DNA from: Methylotuvimicrobium sp. KM2
GTDB lineage: Bacteria; Pseudomonadota; Gammaproteobacteria; Methylococcales; Methylomonadaceae
Assembly: GCF_038051925.1 (NCBI RefSeq)
Contig: NZ_CP150634.1
Coordinates: forward strand, 2,294,001-2,358,000
Reading direction: 5' to 3'
DNA: 64,000 nt
Part shown: positions 52,107 to 60,945 of the stretch, piece by piece
Position numbering within the stretch: position 1 is the stretch's first letter
Layout of the letters: the number at the start of each line of letters is the position of its first letter
Program-made: the position numbers and the translations under genes
Notes under the pieces: model-generated
What the model saw: the letters and a program-made list of their open reading frames with translations, nothing else
The model's database searches: none
What the model was told of the DNA's origin: nothing

Positions 52107-52499
52107 ATGATAAGTTCTTTGTATGCTGCGATGTTGGCCCTATTAATTGTCTGGTTGTCGCTTCGGGTCATAAAGTTGCGCCGGGAAAAGAAAGTGCGTC
52201 TCGGCTTTGGAGGCGAACCTGAACTCCAGGCTGCGATCCGAGCTCAAGGAAATGCAACAGAATATATCCCCAATTCTCTCATCTTGCTCGTTCTGCTTGA
52301 ATTAAGCGGGGCTCATGCAGTCCTCGTGCATTCCGGCAGTATTGCCGTGCTCGTGAGTCGCATCTTGCATGCAAGGGGCTTGCTGACCGAAAGCCTTCGT
52401 TATCGCATACTGGGAATGCAAGTTACCATTTTTACATTAATCGGTTTGGCAGTAGCCAACCTCGCTTACGTTGTGTTCAGCGGCTTACGGATGCTCTAA
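52107..52499 (+). CDS. MAPEG family membrane protein
   Basis: 130 residues with four hydrophobic segments and the MAPEG signature: an N-terminal helix ALLIVWLSLRVIKLRREKKVRLGFGGEPELQAAIRAQGNATEYIP, then LILLVLLELSG and a C-terminal pair of helices. MAPEG proteins include microsomal glutathione S-transferase-like enzymes of the inner membrane that conjugate hydrophobic electrophiles. Bacterial members are mostly uncharacterised. Ribosome site GGGAGGAAAT directly before the ATG. The stop codon lies inside an attC-like sequence (TCTAACATGGCGCTCAAAGG), so the gene may be an old integron cassette. Confidence 0.9.
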   Translation: MISSLYAAMLALLIVWLSLRVIKLRREKKVRLGFGGEPELQAAIRAQGNATEYIPNSLILLVLLELSGAHAVLVHSGSIAVLVSRILHARGLLTESLRYRILGMQVTIFTLIGLAVANLAYVVFSGLRML

Positions 52500-52610
52500 C
52501 ATGGCGCTCAAAGGGGACGTGCCGCCTCATGGCGGTTTTTGAAGTTTTGTTATTTATCAAGCTTTGGGGATTAGCGTCACAGTGACTGAATTTGTGGCCG
52601 GGAGAATCTG

Positions 52611-52907
52611 ATGACCATTACGAACAAGCAATCCGGTACCAACGTGCACGAAATTGCCGACGGGATCTATCGCATCAACACGCCGATTGTGATCGAAGGT
52701 GCGGGTGGGTACTCATTCAATCAATACCTCATCATGGACGATGAACCATTGCTCTTCCACACCGGCCCGCGAAAATTGTTTCCATTGGTGCGTAAAGCGG
52801 TTGGTACCGTTTTACCGGTCGAGAGCCTTCGCTAGATTGCGTTTTCCCATGTCGAAGCTGACGAATGCGGATCGCTCAACGAATGGCTCGCCGTCTCCCA
52901 GCATTAG
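52611..52907 (+). pseudogene. Broken metallo-beta-lactamase-fold gene (5' fragment)
   Basis: The first 74 codons encode the N-terminus of an oxygen-binding di-iron or flavorubredoxin-like MBL-fold protein (EIADGIYRINTPIVIEGAGGYSFNQYLIMDDEPLLFHTGPRKLFP). An in-frame TAG at 52833-52835 replaces what is probably a Tyr codon. Beyond it the frame continues with IAFSHVEADECGSLNEWLAV, the family's metal-binding HxExD-type region, before a second TAG at 52905-52907. The remaining two-thirds of the gene is missing. It is therefore decayed and truncated. Confidence 0.8.
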
Positions 52908-52941
52908 CGCATGGCGTGGAGACGGGGCGAAACTGCTTCAT

Positions 52942-53105
52942 GCGCTTGCTAACGAGCTATCTGCATGACTGGATCTATGCAACGCATGAATCCTATCCTT
53001 ATTAGCCTACTGGAGATTAGAGTATCTAAACATGTTCGGATTCGATAAACAAACACGTAACCAATTACGCGCAAACAGCGCGCTCGTTTTAGCAAGGCGT
53101 TAGGC
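52942..53105 (+). other. attC-like sequence before the membrane protein gene
   Basis: The right end AGCAAGGCGTTAGGC contains GTTAGGC, matching the integron core GTTRRRY, 10 bases before an ATG as in a gene cassette. The left part GCGCTTGCTAACGAGC can pair with GCTCGTTTTAGCAAGGCG. The left core TGCTAAC does not fit RYYYAAC well, so the site is degenerate or only coincidental. Confidence 0.35.
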
Positions 53106-53115
53106 AATTGGAACA

Positions 53116-53721
53116 ATGGAAGCCATACCATACAAAGAGTTATTGAGCATTGTTGCCATCGTATTGACTTTTCTGGCGACGGCTCCTTACATATACTCCA
53201 TTTTGAAAGGTGCGACCAAACCGCATGTCTTTTCTTGGGTGATTTGGGGTACAACCACCTTTGTGGTTTTTCTGGCGCAACTTCATAACAAGGGCGGCGC
53301 AGGAGCATGGCCAGTCGGGGTATCGGGGGTTCTTACGATCTTCATTGCCATCCTGGCTTTCGCAAAGCGTGGGGATGTGACGATCACAAAAACGGATTGG
53401 TTATTCCTAATAACGGCGTTATCTTCTTTACCGCTGTGGTACTTCACCTCGGATCCGCTCTGGGCGGTTTTCATTCTCACAACAGTGGATGTGCTGGGGT
53501 TCGGCCCTACGATTCGCAAGGCCTATCACCAGCCGAAATCCGAGCCGTTAAACTTTTACGCTTTGTTCGCCATCCGCAATCTGTTTGTTGTTATGGCGCT
53601 TGAACACTATTCAGTGGCAACCGTACTATTCCCTGCCGTTTTGGGGCTAACATGCGTATTCATCATGGCTTTGATGATGTACCGCAGACTAGCTATTGTT
53701 GACGTCACTCAAGGACACTAA
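53116..53721 (+). CDS. Multi-spanning membrane protein, PQ-loop/SWEET-like
   Basis: 201 residues with about seven hydrophobic segments in short order: LLSIVAIVLTFLATAPYIYSIL, FSWVIWGTTTFVVFLAQL, GVSGVLTIFIAILAFA, WLFLITALSSLPLWYF, AVFILTTVDVLGFGPTI, FYALFAIRNLFVVMAL and VLFPAVLGLTCVFIMALM. The layout, with a Pro after the first helix and repeated three-helix units, resembles PQ-loop transporters, but no residue set fixes the substrate. No operon partner. The spacing from a GTTAGGC core to the start codon is that of an integron cassette gene. Confidence 0.75.
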   Translation: MEAIPYKELLSIVAIVLTFLATAPYIYSILKGATKPHVFSWVIWGTTTFVVFLAQLHNKGGAGAWPVGVSGVLTIFIAILAFAKRGDVTITKTDWLFLITALSSLPLWYFTSDPLWAVFILTTVDVLGFGPTIRKAYHQPKSEPLNFYALFAIRNLFVVMALEHYSVATVLFPAVLGLTCVFIMALMMYRRLAIVDVTQGH

Positions 53722-53786
53722 TGATGAGCGAGAAATCCGTAACGTCCATGAAGGCCAACCATCGCCCCGGCAAATGAAAGTTTAAC

Positions 53787-53876
53787 CGCGTAGCCCGGAT
53801 GGAGCGCAAGCGCAATCCGGGGCGTTCGAGGCCACGCAATCCCCGTATTCCGCTTACGCTGCATACGGGCTACGCG
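53787..53876. repeat. REP-like palindrome at the end of the RND operon
   Basis: CGCGTAGCCCG (53787-53797) pairs with CGGGCTACGCG (53866-53876). The interior holds the common CCGGATGGAGCGCAAGCGCAATCCGG hairpin. It lies between the convergent membrane-protein gene and the last RND gene and may serve both as a transcript end. Confidence 0.8.
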
Positions 53877-53923
53877 CTTGGGAATGAGCGAAGTCTAATG
53901 AACTTCGTAAAGATTATTTTAAA

Positions 53924-55393
53924 TCAATCGTCATCGTTAGTCTCTACAGTCGTTTCCCAACCGCCGCCTAAGGCTTTGTATAACGCCGCGAGCGCGGTTG
54001 CGGTCGCTGTTTCGCTTTGGGCTAGACTGCTTTGATCCTGCAGCAGTCTCGATTCGATATCCAATACCGTCAGAAAATCGCTGAGTCCGGCATTGAAGCG
54101 CAAGTGAGCGAGTTCTTGGGCTCTTTGACTCGCCTCGGCCGCCGCAGCCAGCAGTTTGCGCCTGGCGCGTTCCTGATTGTATTGGATCAGCGCGTTTTCG
54201 GTTTCTTCCAAGGCATTCAAAACGGTTTGTTCGTATTGCGCCAAATCGGCTTCGGCATGCGCATCGGCGGCATCAATACGTGCCAGCACGCGGCCGAGAT
54301 CCAGCGCCGCCCAAGTAATTCTCGGACCCGCCGAAAAAGCGTCCGAACCGCCCGTAGCGAGTCCCGATAAGGAACTGGCTTCGAGTGCGATCGAACCGAC
54401 GAAGGTGACGCGCGGAAAAAGATCGGCCGTCGCGACGCCGATGCGTGCAGTCGATGAGGCCAATGTGCGTTCGGCGATGCGGATATCGGGGCGGCGGCGC
54501 AGCAGTTCTGCCGGTGAGCCGATCTGTATCGTTTCGGGTAATTTCGGCAACGGGGCAGGGCGCGACAATCGTTCGGTCAGTGCGCCGGGAAATTGCCCGG
54601 TCAATACGCTCAAGCGGTGTATCGTTTTTTGGATCGCACTTTTTAGGGGCGGAATACCGGCTTTTGTGGCTTCGAGTTGGGCAAGCGCTCTCGATGTGTC
54701 GAGTTCGGTGCCTCGACCGTTGACGAGCCTGGACTGCGTGATTTCGGCTGTTTCGGCCTGATTCTCGGCGTTTTTTTGTGCGACGGCCAATTGATTTTGC
54801 AAGCCCCGTAACTCGAAATAATTACGCGCGACTTCGGCGATAAGGCTGACGCTCAAATCGCGCAGGCTCGCTTCTTGTGCGTCGACTTCGTCGTCGCTGG
54901 CTTCGACGCTGCGGCGAACGCGGCCGAACAAATCCAGCTCCCAAAAGGCATCGAAACCGATGTTATACAGTTTTAATTCGCGCGGCGCGAAGGTGCGGTT
55001 ATTCATCGCGCCGAAACTGCGTTTCTGGTCGGTATAGCTCGCTTTTGATGTGATCGCCGGCAAAAGATCCAGACCGGATTCCAAATACAGTGCGCGCGCT
55101 TCCTCGAGATTGGCATAGGCCGTTTTCAGGTCGTAATTGTGCTCGACGGCTTGTTCGACCAAGTCATTCAACTGGCTATCCTCGAACAAGGTCCACCAGT
55201 TAAGCTCGATGCCTTCCTTAGAAAATTCAGGATGGACGGCCTGGCCGAATTCTTGCGGCGTTTCGATAAAGGGCAGTCGATAATCGGGACCGACTGCGCA
55301 GGCGCTGAGCAATGTCAGGCATAACGAAGTCAGACCCAATCCGAGATTAGACCGCGCCCGGCCGCTATTCGTAAAAATGACTTGTTTCATCAT
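53924..55393 (-). CDS. RND efflux outer-membrane factor (NodT/OprM family)
   Basis: 489 residues. A lipoprotein signal sequence ends at LLSACAVGPDY, so the mature protein is lipid-anchored in the outer membrane. Two repeats of the outer-membrane-efflux domain follow, with typical phrases such as LSVSLIAEVARNYFELRGLQNQL, SPAELLRRRPDIRIAERTLASSTARIGVATADLFPRV and LNALEETENALIQYN. It forms the exit channel for the RND pump encoded upstream. The start overlaps the permease stop by four bases. It ends in an acidic tail (VETNDDD). Confidence 0.95.
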   Translation of the reverse strand: MMKQVIFTNSGRARSNLGLGLTSLCLTLLSACAVGPDYRLPFIETPQEFGQAVHPEFSKEGIELNWWTLFEDSQLNDLVEQAVEHNYDLKTAYANLEEARALYLESGLDLLPAITSKASYTDQKRSFGAMNNRTFAPRELKLYNIGFDAFWELDLFGRVRRSVEASDDEVDAQEASLRDLSVSLIAEVARNYFELRGLQNQLAVAQKNAENQAETAEITQSRLVNGRGTELDTSRALAQLEATKAGIPPLKSAIQKTIHRLSVLTGQFPGALTERLSRPAPLPKLPETIQIGSPAELLRRRPDIRIAERTLASSTARIGVATADLFPRVTFVGSIALEASSLSGLATGGSDAFSAGPRITWAALDLGRVLARIDAADAHAEADLAQYEQTVLNALEETENALIQYNQERARRKLLAAAAEASQRAQELAHLRFNAGLSDFLTVLDIESRLLQDQSSLAQSETATATALAALYKALGGGWETTVETNDDD

Positions 55394-58300
55394 TCAGAAT
55401 CCGATGTAGAGTGTTGCGGATTTGGTTTCCGCGAAGAAAACAGACGTTGGACCAGTCCCTGCACGCTGACATAGAACACCGGCGTCAACAACAGGCCGAA
55501 CAGCGTGACGCCGATCATGCCGCTGAATACCGCGGTGCCCAGCAAGCGTCGGGATTCGGCGCCGGCGCCTTGCGCCAGCACCAGCGGCAGCACGCCCATG
55601 ATGAATGCGAACGATGTCATCAGAATCGGGCGTAGCCGGACGCGCGAAGCATCCATGACGGCTGCGAAGCGGTCGAGTCCGCTTTCCTGGCGCTGTTTCG
55701 CGAATTCGACGATCAGGATCGCGTTTTTGCTGGCCAACGCGACCAGCACGATGAAGCCGACTTGGGTAAAGATGTTGTTGTCCATGCCGCTGAGCCAGAT
55801 GCCGGTCATCGACGACAAGATACACATCGGCACGATCAAGATGATCGCGAGCGGCAATGACCAGCTTTCGTATTGTGCGGCGAGCACCAGAAATACGAAG
55901 ACGACGCTGAGCGGAAACACCAGGAACGCGACGTTGCCGGCCAAGACTTGCTGCAGGCTCAGTTCGGTCCATTCGTAGCCGAAGCCGGGCGGCAGTTGTC
56001 GGTCGAGCAAGCGGCTCATGATATCGATGGCTTGGCCGGAACTGATTCCGGGCAAGGTGCCGCCGTTGATTTCGGCGGCCGGATACATGTTGTAGCGCGT
56101 GATCTTGTCCGGCCCGGTGATTTCCTTGATGTCTACGAGCGAGCCGAGCGGCACGATGCCGCCGGCCGCGTTCCGGGTTTTCAATTCGGCAATATCTTCC
56201 GGATGCATTCGGTATTCGGCGTCGGCTTGCGCGACGACTTGGTAGGTCCGCCCGAAGCTGTTGAAGTCGTTGACGTACATCGAGCCCAAATAGATTTGCA
56301 GCGTTTCGAAGACTTCCTTCAACGGCACATCCATCGCTTTCGCGCGGGTCCGGTCGACGTCGAGAAATAATTGCGGCACGCCGGCCCGGAAGGTCGTGAA
56401 TAATCCGGCAAGTCCGGATTGTTGGTTTCCTTCGGCGATCATCTCATTGGCGACGTCTTGCAAGGCATCGATGCCGGCGCTGGTACGGTCCTGAATCTGC
56501 AGTTTGAAACCGCCGACTGAGCCCATGCCACGCACCGGCGGCGGCGCGAATACCGCGATATGCGCATCGGGTATTTGCGCAAGACGTTGCTGCAGTTTTT
56601 TGATGATCTCGTTGGCATGCAGTTCGGGTTTGCCGGCGCGGTCCGTGAAGCTGTCCAGCGGGGTAAACATCGTCGCGACATTGGACTGATTGGCGCCGGT
56701 CAGAACCGACCAGCCGGAATAAGCAATCACATGCGCGACGCCTTCGGTATCGAGAATGATGCGAGTGGCTTCCTTGACCACGTCCTGCGTGCGGCTCAAT
56801 GATGCGGCATCGGGCAATTGCGTGTACAGAATCAGATAGCCCTGGTCTTGTTGCGGAATGAAACCGGTCGGCACTTTTTCGAAGGCCAGCCAGTTCAGTC
56901 CGTTCAGTCCGACATAGAGCGTCAATACCAAGGCGGTCATCCGGATCAAGCGGCCGACCAGGCGCGCATAGCCTTCTCCGAAGCGATCGAAAAAGCGGTT
57001 GAAGCCGACGAAAAACCAGCCGAACACCCGGTCGAGCAAGCGCGTGAAGGCATCCTTGTCGCCGTGCGCGCGGTCCAGCAACAATGCGCACATCGCCGGG
57101 CTCAAGGTCAGCGAGTTCAATGTCGAGATCAGCGTCGAAACCGCGATCGTCAAAGCGAACTGTTTATAGAACGCGCCGGACACACCGGTGATGAAGGCGG
57201 TCGGTATGAACACCGCGACCAACACCAGCGTCGTCGCAATGATCGGCCCGAGAACTTCCTCCATCGCCTTGCGCGTCGCGTCTCGGGCGCTCATGCCCTC
57301 GGCGATATGACGTTCGACGTTTTCGACGACGACGATCGCGTCGTCGACGACGATGCCGATAGCGAGCACCAATCCGAACAGCGACAAGGTATTCAACGAC
57401 AAGCCCATGGCGGCCATCACGGCGAAAGTGCCGATCAACGACACCGGCACCGCGAGCAGCGGAATGATCGCGGCGCGCCAGTTCTGCAGGAAGACGATAA
57501 CCACGACGACGACCAGCAGCAGCGCTTCGAATAAAGTCATGACGACCGCATCGATCGATTGCTGAATGAACACGACCGTGTCGTAGACGAGCGTGTAGTC
57601 GAGGCCCTCCGGAAAGTGCGTCTTCAATTTTTCCATCTCGGCTTCGATGGCTTTCTTGGTGTCCAAGGCATTCGAGCCGGGTAATTGGAAAACGGCTAGG
57701 CCGACCGTTTGTTCGCCGTCCAAATACAAACTGGAGTTGTAATCCTTCGCGCCCAATTCGATACGCGCGACGTCCTTGAGACGCGTGATTTTTCCGTCGG
57801 AACCTTGCTTGATGACGATGTCGGCGAATTGTTCCGGGTCGGTCAACCGGCCCAAGGTGCTGACCGTGTATTGATAGTCGGTCGCTTCCGGAGACGGTTG
57901 TTGGCCGACCACGCCGGCCGCGACTTGTGTGTTTTGTTCGCGCACGGCATTGACGACATCGCTTGCAGTCATGTTGCGCGCAGCGATTTTTTCCGGGTCC
58001 AGCCATAGGCGCATGCTGTAATCGCGCGCGCCGAACACGAGTATTTCGCCGACGCCGGGCAGCCGCGCGAGCGTGTCCTTGATTTGCAATAATGCGTAAT
58101 TGCTCAGGTAGACGCTGTCATAGCGTTGATCCGGCGAAATCAGGTTGACGACCAGGCTGAGGTCCGGGCTGCGTTTCTTGACGCTGATGCCTTGACGCCG
58201 GACCTCCTCGGGCAGTTTCGGTTCGGCCAGCGCGACTCGGTTTTGCACCTGGACCTGTGCCTTGTCGAGGTCGGTGCCGGGTTTGAACGTAATCGTCAGC

Positions 58301-58575
58301 GCCATATTGCCGCTGTTGGTCGATTGCGACGACAAATACAGCATGTCTTCGACGCCGTTGACCTCCTGTTCGATCGGCGTTGCGACCGTTTCGGCGACGA
58401 CCGCGGCATTCGCGCCGGGATAAACGGTGCTGACCATCACGGTCGGCGGCGCGATTTCAGGATACTGGGCGATCGGCAATGCGATCAGCGCGAGCCCGCC
58501 GACCATGACGATCAGGATCGACAAGACCGACGCGAAGATCGGACGATCGATGAAAAAGTGTGTAAATCGGTGCAT
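55390..58575 (-). CDS. RND multidrug efflux permease (HAE-1 family)
   Basis: 1061 residues, full length for an AcrB/MexB-type trimer. Signature parts are the first transmembrane helix with RPIFASVLSILIVMVGGLALIALPIAQYPEIAPP and the proton-relay Asp pair in GLVLAIGIVVDDAIVVVENVERH. GFIPQQDQGYLI and the C-terminal GFIVLVALASKNAILIVEFAKQ complete the pattern. It exports hydrophobic drugs using proton motive force. Operon order is adaptor, permease, outer-membrane factor. Confidence 0.97.
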   Translation of the reverse strand: MHRFTHFFIDRPIFASVLSILIVMVGGLALIALPIAQYPEIAPPTVMVSTVYPGANAAVVAETVATPIEQEVNGVEDMLYLSSQSTNSGNMALTITFKPGTDLDKAQVQVQNRVALAEPKLPEEVRRQGISVKKRSPDLSLVVNLISPDQRYDSVYLSNYALLQIKDTLARLPGVGEILVFGARDYSMRLWLDPEKIAARNMTASDVVNAVREQNTQVAAGVVGQQPSPEATDYQYTVSTLGRLTDPEQFADIVIKQGSDGKITRLKDVARIELGAKDYNSSLYLDGEQTVGLAVFQLPGSNALDTKKAIEAEMEKLKTHFPEGLDYTLVYDTVVFIQQSIDAVVMTLFEALLLVVVVVIVFLQNWRAAIIPLLAVPVSLIGTFAVMAAMGLSLNTLSLFGLVLAIGIVVDDAIVVVENVERHIAEGMSARDATRKAMEEVLGPIIATTLVLVAVFIPTAFITGVSGAFYKQFALTIAVSTLISTLNSLTLSPAMCALLLDRAHGDKDAFTRLLDRVFGWFFVGFNRFFDRFGEGYARLVGRLIRMTALVLTLYVGLNGLNWLAFEKVPTGFIPQQDQGYLILYTQLPDAASLSRTQDVVKEATRIILDTEGVAHVIAYSGWSVLTGANQSNVATMFTPLDSFTDRAGKPELHANEIIKKLQQRLAQIPDAHIAVFAPPPVRGMGSVGGFKLQIQDRTSAGIDALQDVANEMIAEGNQQSGLAGLFTTFRAGVPQLFLDVDRTRAKAMDVPLKEVFETLQIYLGSMYVNDFNSFGRTYQVVAQADAEYRMHPEDIAELKTRNAAGGIVPLGSLVDIKEITGPDKITRYNMYPAAEINGGTLPGISSGQAIDIMSRLLDRQLPPGFGYEWTELSLQQVLAGNVAFLVFPLSVVFVFLVLAAQYESWSLPLAIILIVPMCILSSMTGIWLSGMDNNIFTQVGFIVLVALASKNAILIVEFAKQRQESGLDRFAAVMDASRVRLRPILMTSFAFIMGVLPLVLAQGAGAESRRLLGTAVFSGMIGVTLFGLLLTPVFYVSVQGLVQRLFSSRKPNPQHSTSDSE

Positions 58576-58581
58576 GATTTT

Positions 58582-59796
58582 TTATTCTCCGCCAAACGTG
58601 ATGGGCTCGGGCGCGACTTTGGCGCCGGGTCTGACTTTTTGCAGACCTTCGATCACGACTTTGTCTTCGGCCGTCAAGCCCTCGGAAATGACGCGCAAGC
58701 CGTCTATGCGCGCGCCCGGAATCACCTTACGGTATTCGGCCTGATCGTCTTGATTCAATACCCAGACGAAGCGTTGTGCCTGATCGGTACCGATAGCGCG
58801 ATCCGGCAGCAATAGCGCCGGATAGGGGGCACCGCCTTGTATGCGCACGCGGGCGAAAAAGCCCGGACTCAACAGATTATGGGTATTTTCGAAAACGCCT
58901 CGCAAAGTCACGGTGCCGGTATCGGTATCGGCGCTCGGCGCGATATAGTCGAGCGTGCCGCGATGCGGAAAATCGCTTTCGTCGGTCAAGCTCAGTTGCA
59001 TCGGCATGCCTTGAAGATTCTCGCGGCCGCTGAGTTGACGTTTGTATTTCAATACCGAACGCTCGTCGGCGTCGATGTAGACATAGACCGGATCGATCGA
59101 GACGATGTGGGTCAGCAGCGTCGCGGCGCCGCCGCCGTTGACGAGATTTCCGGTCGTGATCAATTCGCGCCCGACGCGTCCGTCGATCGGCGCATGAATA
59201 CGCGTGTATTCGAGATCGAGTTTGGCTCGGTAAACGTTCGCTTCAGCGGCTTGCACCGCAGCGGACGCTTCGCGAAGGCCCTTGCTGCGCCCGTCGTATT
59301 CCTCGATGGATATCGCTTTGGCTTTTAATAAATTTTCCGCGCGCTCGAGGTCGTTCTGTGCGAGTTCTCGTTTGGATTTGGCTCTTTCCAATTCGGCCTG
59401 AGCCAGATTCAATTGAGCCTGATAGGGCTTCGGGTCGATCGTGAACAATAAATCGCCTTTTTTGACTTTTTCGCCGGCGAAGAAATTGACCTTCTCCAAA
59501 TGACCGCCGACCCGCGCCCGAACTTCGACTGCTTCGATCGCTTCAATGCGGCCCGTGAATTCGTCCCATTCGGTGACATCACGGAACAACGGGTGCGCGA
59601 TTTTGACCTTGGCCGCCGGCGGAGCTTGAATTTCGGCCTTGTCGCCGCAACCGGTCAGCGCGATCGCAATAGCCGTGATGACCCAAAACGCCAGCAGACT
59701 TGGCGACAAAGACGGAATGTTTCCACCGCTTGTAAGCGAAACTTCGTTGATGGAGGGGCGATATATCGTAAGGGCTGATTCGGTTTTTGGATTCAT
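58582..59796 (-). CDS. RND periplasmic adaptor (membrane fusion protein)
   Basis: 404 residues. An unusually long N-terminal leader precedes the hydrophobic segment, and the lipobox ALTGC places the lipidated cysteine at residue 50. The core has the HlyD-like biotinyl/lipoyl and hairpin domains: IEAVEVRARVGGHLEKVNFFAGEKVKKGDLLFTIDPKPYQAQL, the coiled-coil hairpin, and YTRIHAPIDGRVGRELITTGNLV. It joins the permease to the outer-membrane channel. It is the first gene of the operon, with a TetR gene divergently placed across a 104-base promoter region. The true start may be internal, since the leader is atypical. Confidence 0.93.
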   Translation of the reverse strand: MNPKTESALTIYRPSINEVSLTSGGNIPSLSPSLLAFWVITAIAIALTGCGDKAEIQAPPAAKVKIAHPLFRDVTEWDEFTGRIEAIEAVEVRARVGGHLEKVNFFAGEKVKKGDLLFTIDPKPYQAQLNLAQAELERAKSKRELAQNDLERAENLLKAKAISIEEYDGRSKGLREASAAVQAAEANVYRAKLDLEYTRIHAPIDGRVGRELITTGNLVNGGGAATLLTHIVSIDPVYVYIDADERSVLKYKRQLSGRENLQGMPMQLSLTDESDFPHRGTLDYIAPSADTDTGTVTLRGVFENTHNLLSPGFFARVRIQGGAPYPALLLPDRAIGTDQAQRFVWVLNQDDQAEYRKVIPGARIDGLRVISEGLTAEDKVVIEGLQKVRPGAKVAPEPITFGGE

Positions 59797-59829
59797 CGGT
59801 AAGGCGACCTCGATCGCTGCGGATTAAAA

Positions 59830-59845
59830 GGTAATACAAATTACC
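59830..59845. promoter_or_regulatory. Operator-like palindrome between the RND operon and tetR
   Basis: GGTAATACAAATTACC, with 6-bp arms around ACAA, lies in the shared promoter region of two divergent genes. It is 34 bases before the adaptor start and 56 before the TetR start. Position and symmetry fit a binding site of the adjacent repressor controlling both directions. Confidence 0.65.
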
Positions 59846-59900
59846 GTTTAATTTAGGTATGATCGTCGTTCTTGTCAATGTATTTTATGAGTAAGACAGC

Positions 59901-60515
59901 ATGGTTAAATGTGGACGTCCGCCGAAAGGGCAAGAGTGTCAAAGCCGCGAGCGCTTGTTGGACAGCGCGTTGCAACTGTTTCTGGAACACGGTTACGGCG
60001 ATCTGAATATGGAAACGATCGCGAAGGATGCTCACGTATCGATGCGGACGATTTACAGTCAGTTCGGTAATAAGGCGGGGTTATTCGGCGCCGTGATAAA
60101 GCGTTGCAGCGACCAGTTCGTCGACAGACTGCCCGAAAATCTCGAGCCGGAAGAAGCGTTGACTGTCTTCGCGAAACACTATGTTCACCTAATTACCCGG
60201 TCCGATGCGGTGCGTATCAGGACGATTTTGATCGGCGAGTCGTTGCGTTTTCCGGAATTGGCAGCGCAGTTTTACGAGCAAGGCCCGCAACGCGCACGGG
60301 ATGCGCTGGTCGATTATTTCGTCAAAAAACAGCAAGAAGGGCATTTTTCGGATGTGTCGCCGAGGGTGTTAGCCGATTATTTTTTGAGTTGTCTGCGAAA
60401 CGAACATTTTCAGAAGTTGCAGCTTGGATTGGCATCAACGCCGGAAGAGACCGAAATAGACCTTTGGGTTAGGCAGGCCGTCGATCTATTTTTACACGGT
60501 TGTTTGAAGAAATGA
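59901..60515 (+). CDS. TetR/AcrR family repressor of the efflux operon
   Basis: 204 residues with an N-terminal helix-turn-helix (NMETIAKDAHVSMRTIYSQFGNKAGLFGAVI). The C-terminal domain resembles the AcrR-like ligand domain (ARDALVDYFVKKQQEGHFSDVSPRVLADYF). Divergent from the RND operon, as is usual for local repressors that release DNA when the pump's substrate binds. The regulated operon is inferred from location and the intervening palindrome. Confidence 0.93.
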   Translation: MVKCGRPPKGQECQSRERLLDSALQLFLEHGYGDLNMETIAKDAHVSMRTIYSQFGNKAGLFGAVIKRCSDQFVDRLPENLEPEEALTVFAKHYVHLITRSDAVRIRTILIGESLRFPELAAQFYEQGPQRARDALVDYFVKKQQEGHFSDVSPRVLADYFLSCLRNEHFQKLQLGLASTPEETEIDLWVRQAVDLFLHGCLKK

Positions 60516-60945
60516 GTTTTTACTCGTTTTCAGGAGGCTGCGTCACTGCCATTAAGCTAAACCTTCCTCCACCTTTGGAAAAGGGGGATTCGCTCTTTCC
60601 CACGCTGGATCTCTCATCGTTATACAAAAATTGTAGGGTACGCTGCGCGTACCAAAGCCGTGCCCTGGCGGTTCGGTTGGCACATCAACATCGCGGGGTT
60701 ACCATGGTACGCACAGCGTACCCTACGTGAATCACCTAACGCTAGAGGGTTAAAAAAACCGAGTTTTAATGTGTGGGAACACTATACTTAATCCTGAAAA
60801 GAGCATTTGGCATGTGTTGTAGACCGTTCGTGCTGAGCCAAGGCAAAGCAGGAACGGTCTACAACACTTTCACCGACCTGGTGAAGTCCCTCAAACTAGG
60901 GGACCGTAAGTATTCCCTCGTAAATGAGTAACATCCTTGGCTTGG
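60516..60945. repeat. Non-coding stretch with two palindromic repeats
   Basis: A GTAGGGTACGCTGCGCGTACC / GGTACGCACAGCGTACCCTAC inverted pair spans about 60633-60727. A second inverted repeat has 16-bp perfect arms (GTGTTGTAGACCGTTC at 60814-60829 and its complement at 60852-60867). No gene is supported. At 60899-60936 GGGGACCGTAAGTATT begins a candidate Tn3-type terminal inverted repeat, close to the transposase 3' end. Confidence 0.65.

Noticed and set aside
60500..60730. 76-residue plus-strand frame after the TetR gene
   Set aside because: It overlaps the TetR gene end and then runs through a palindromic repeat.
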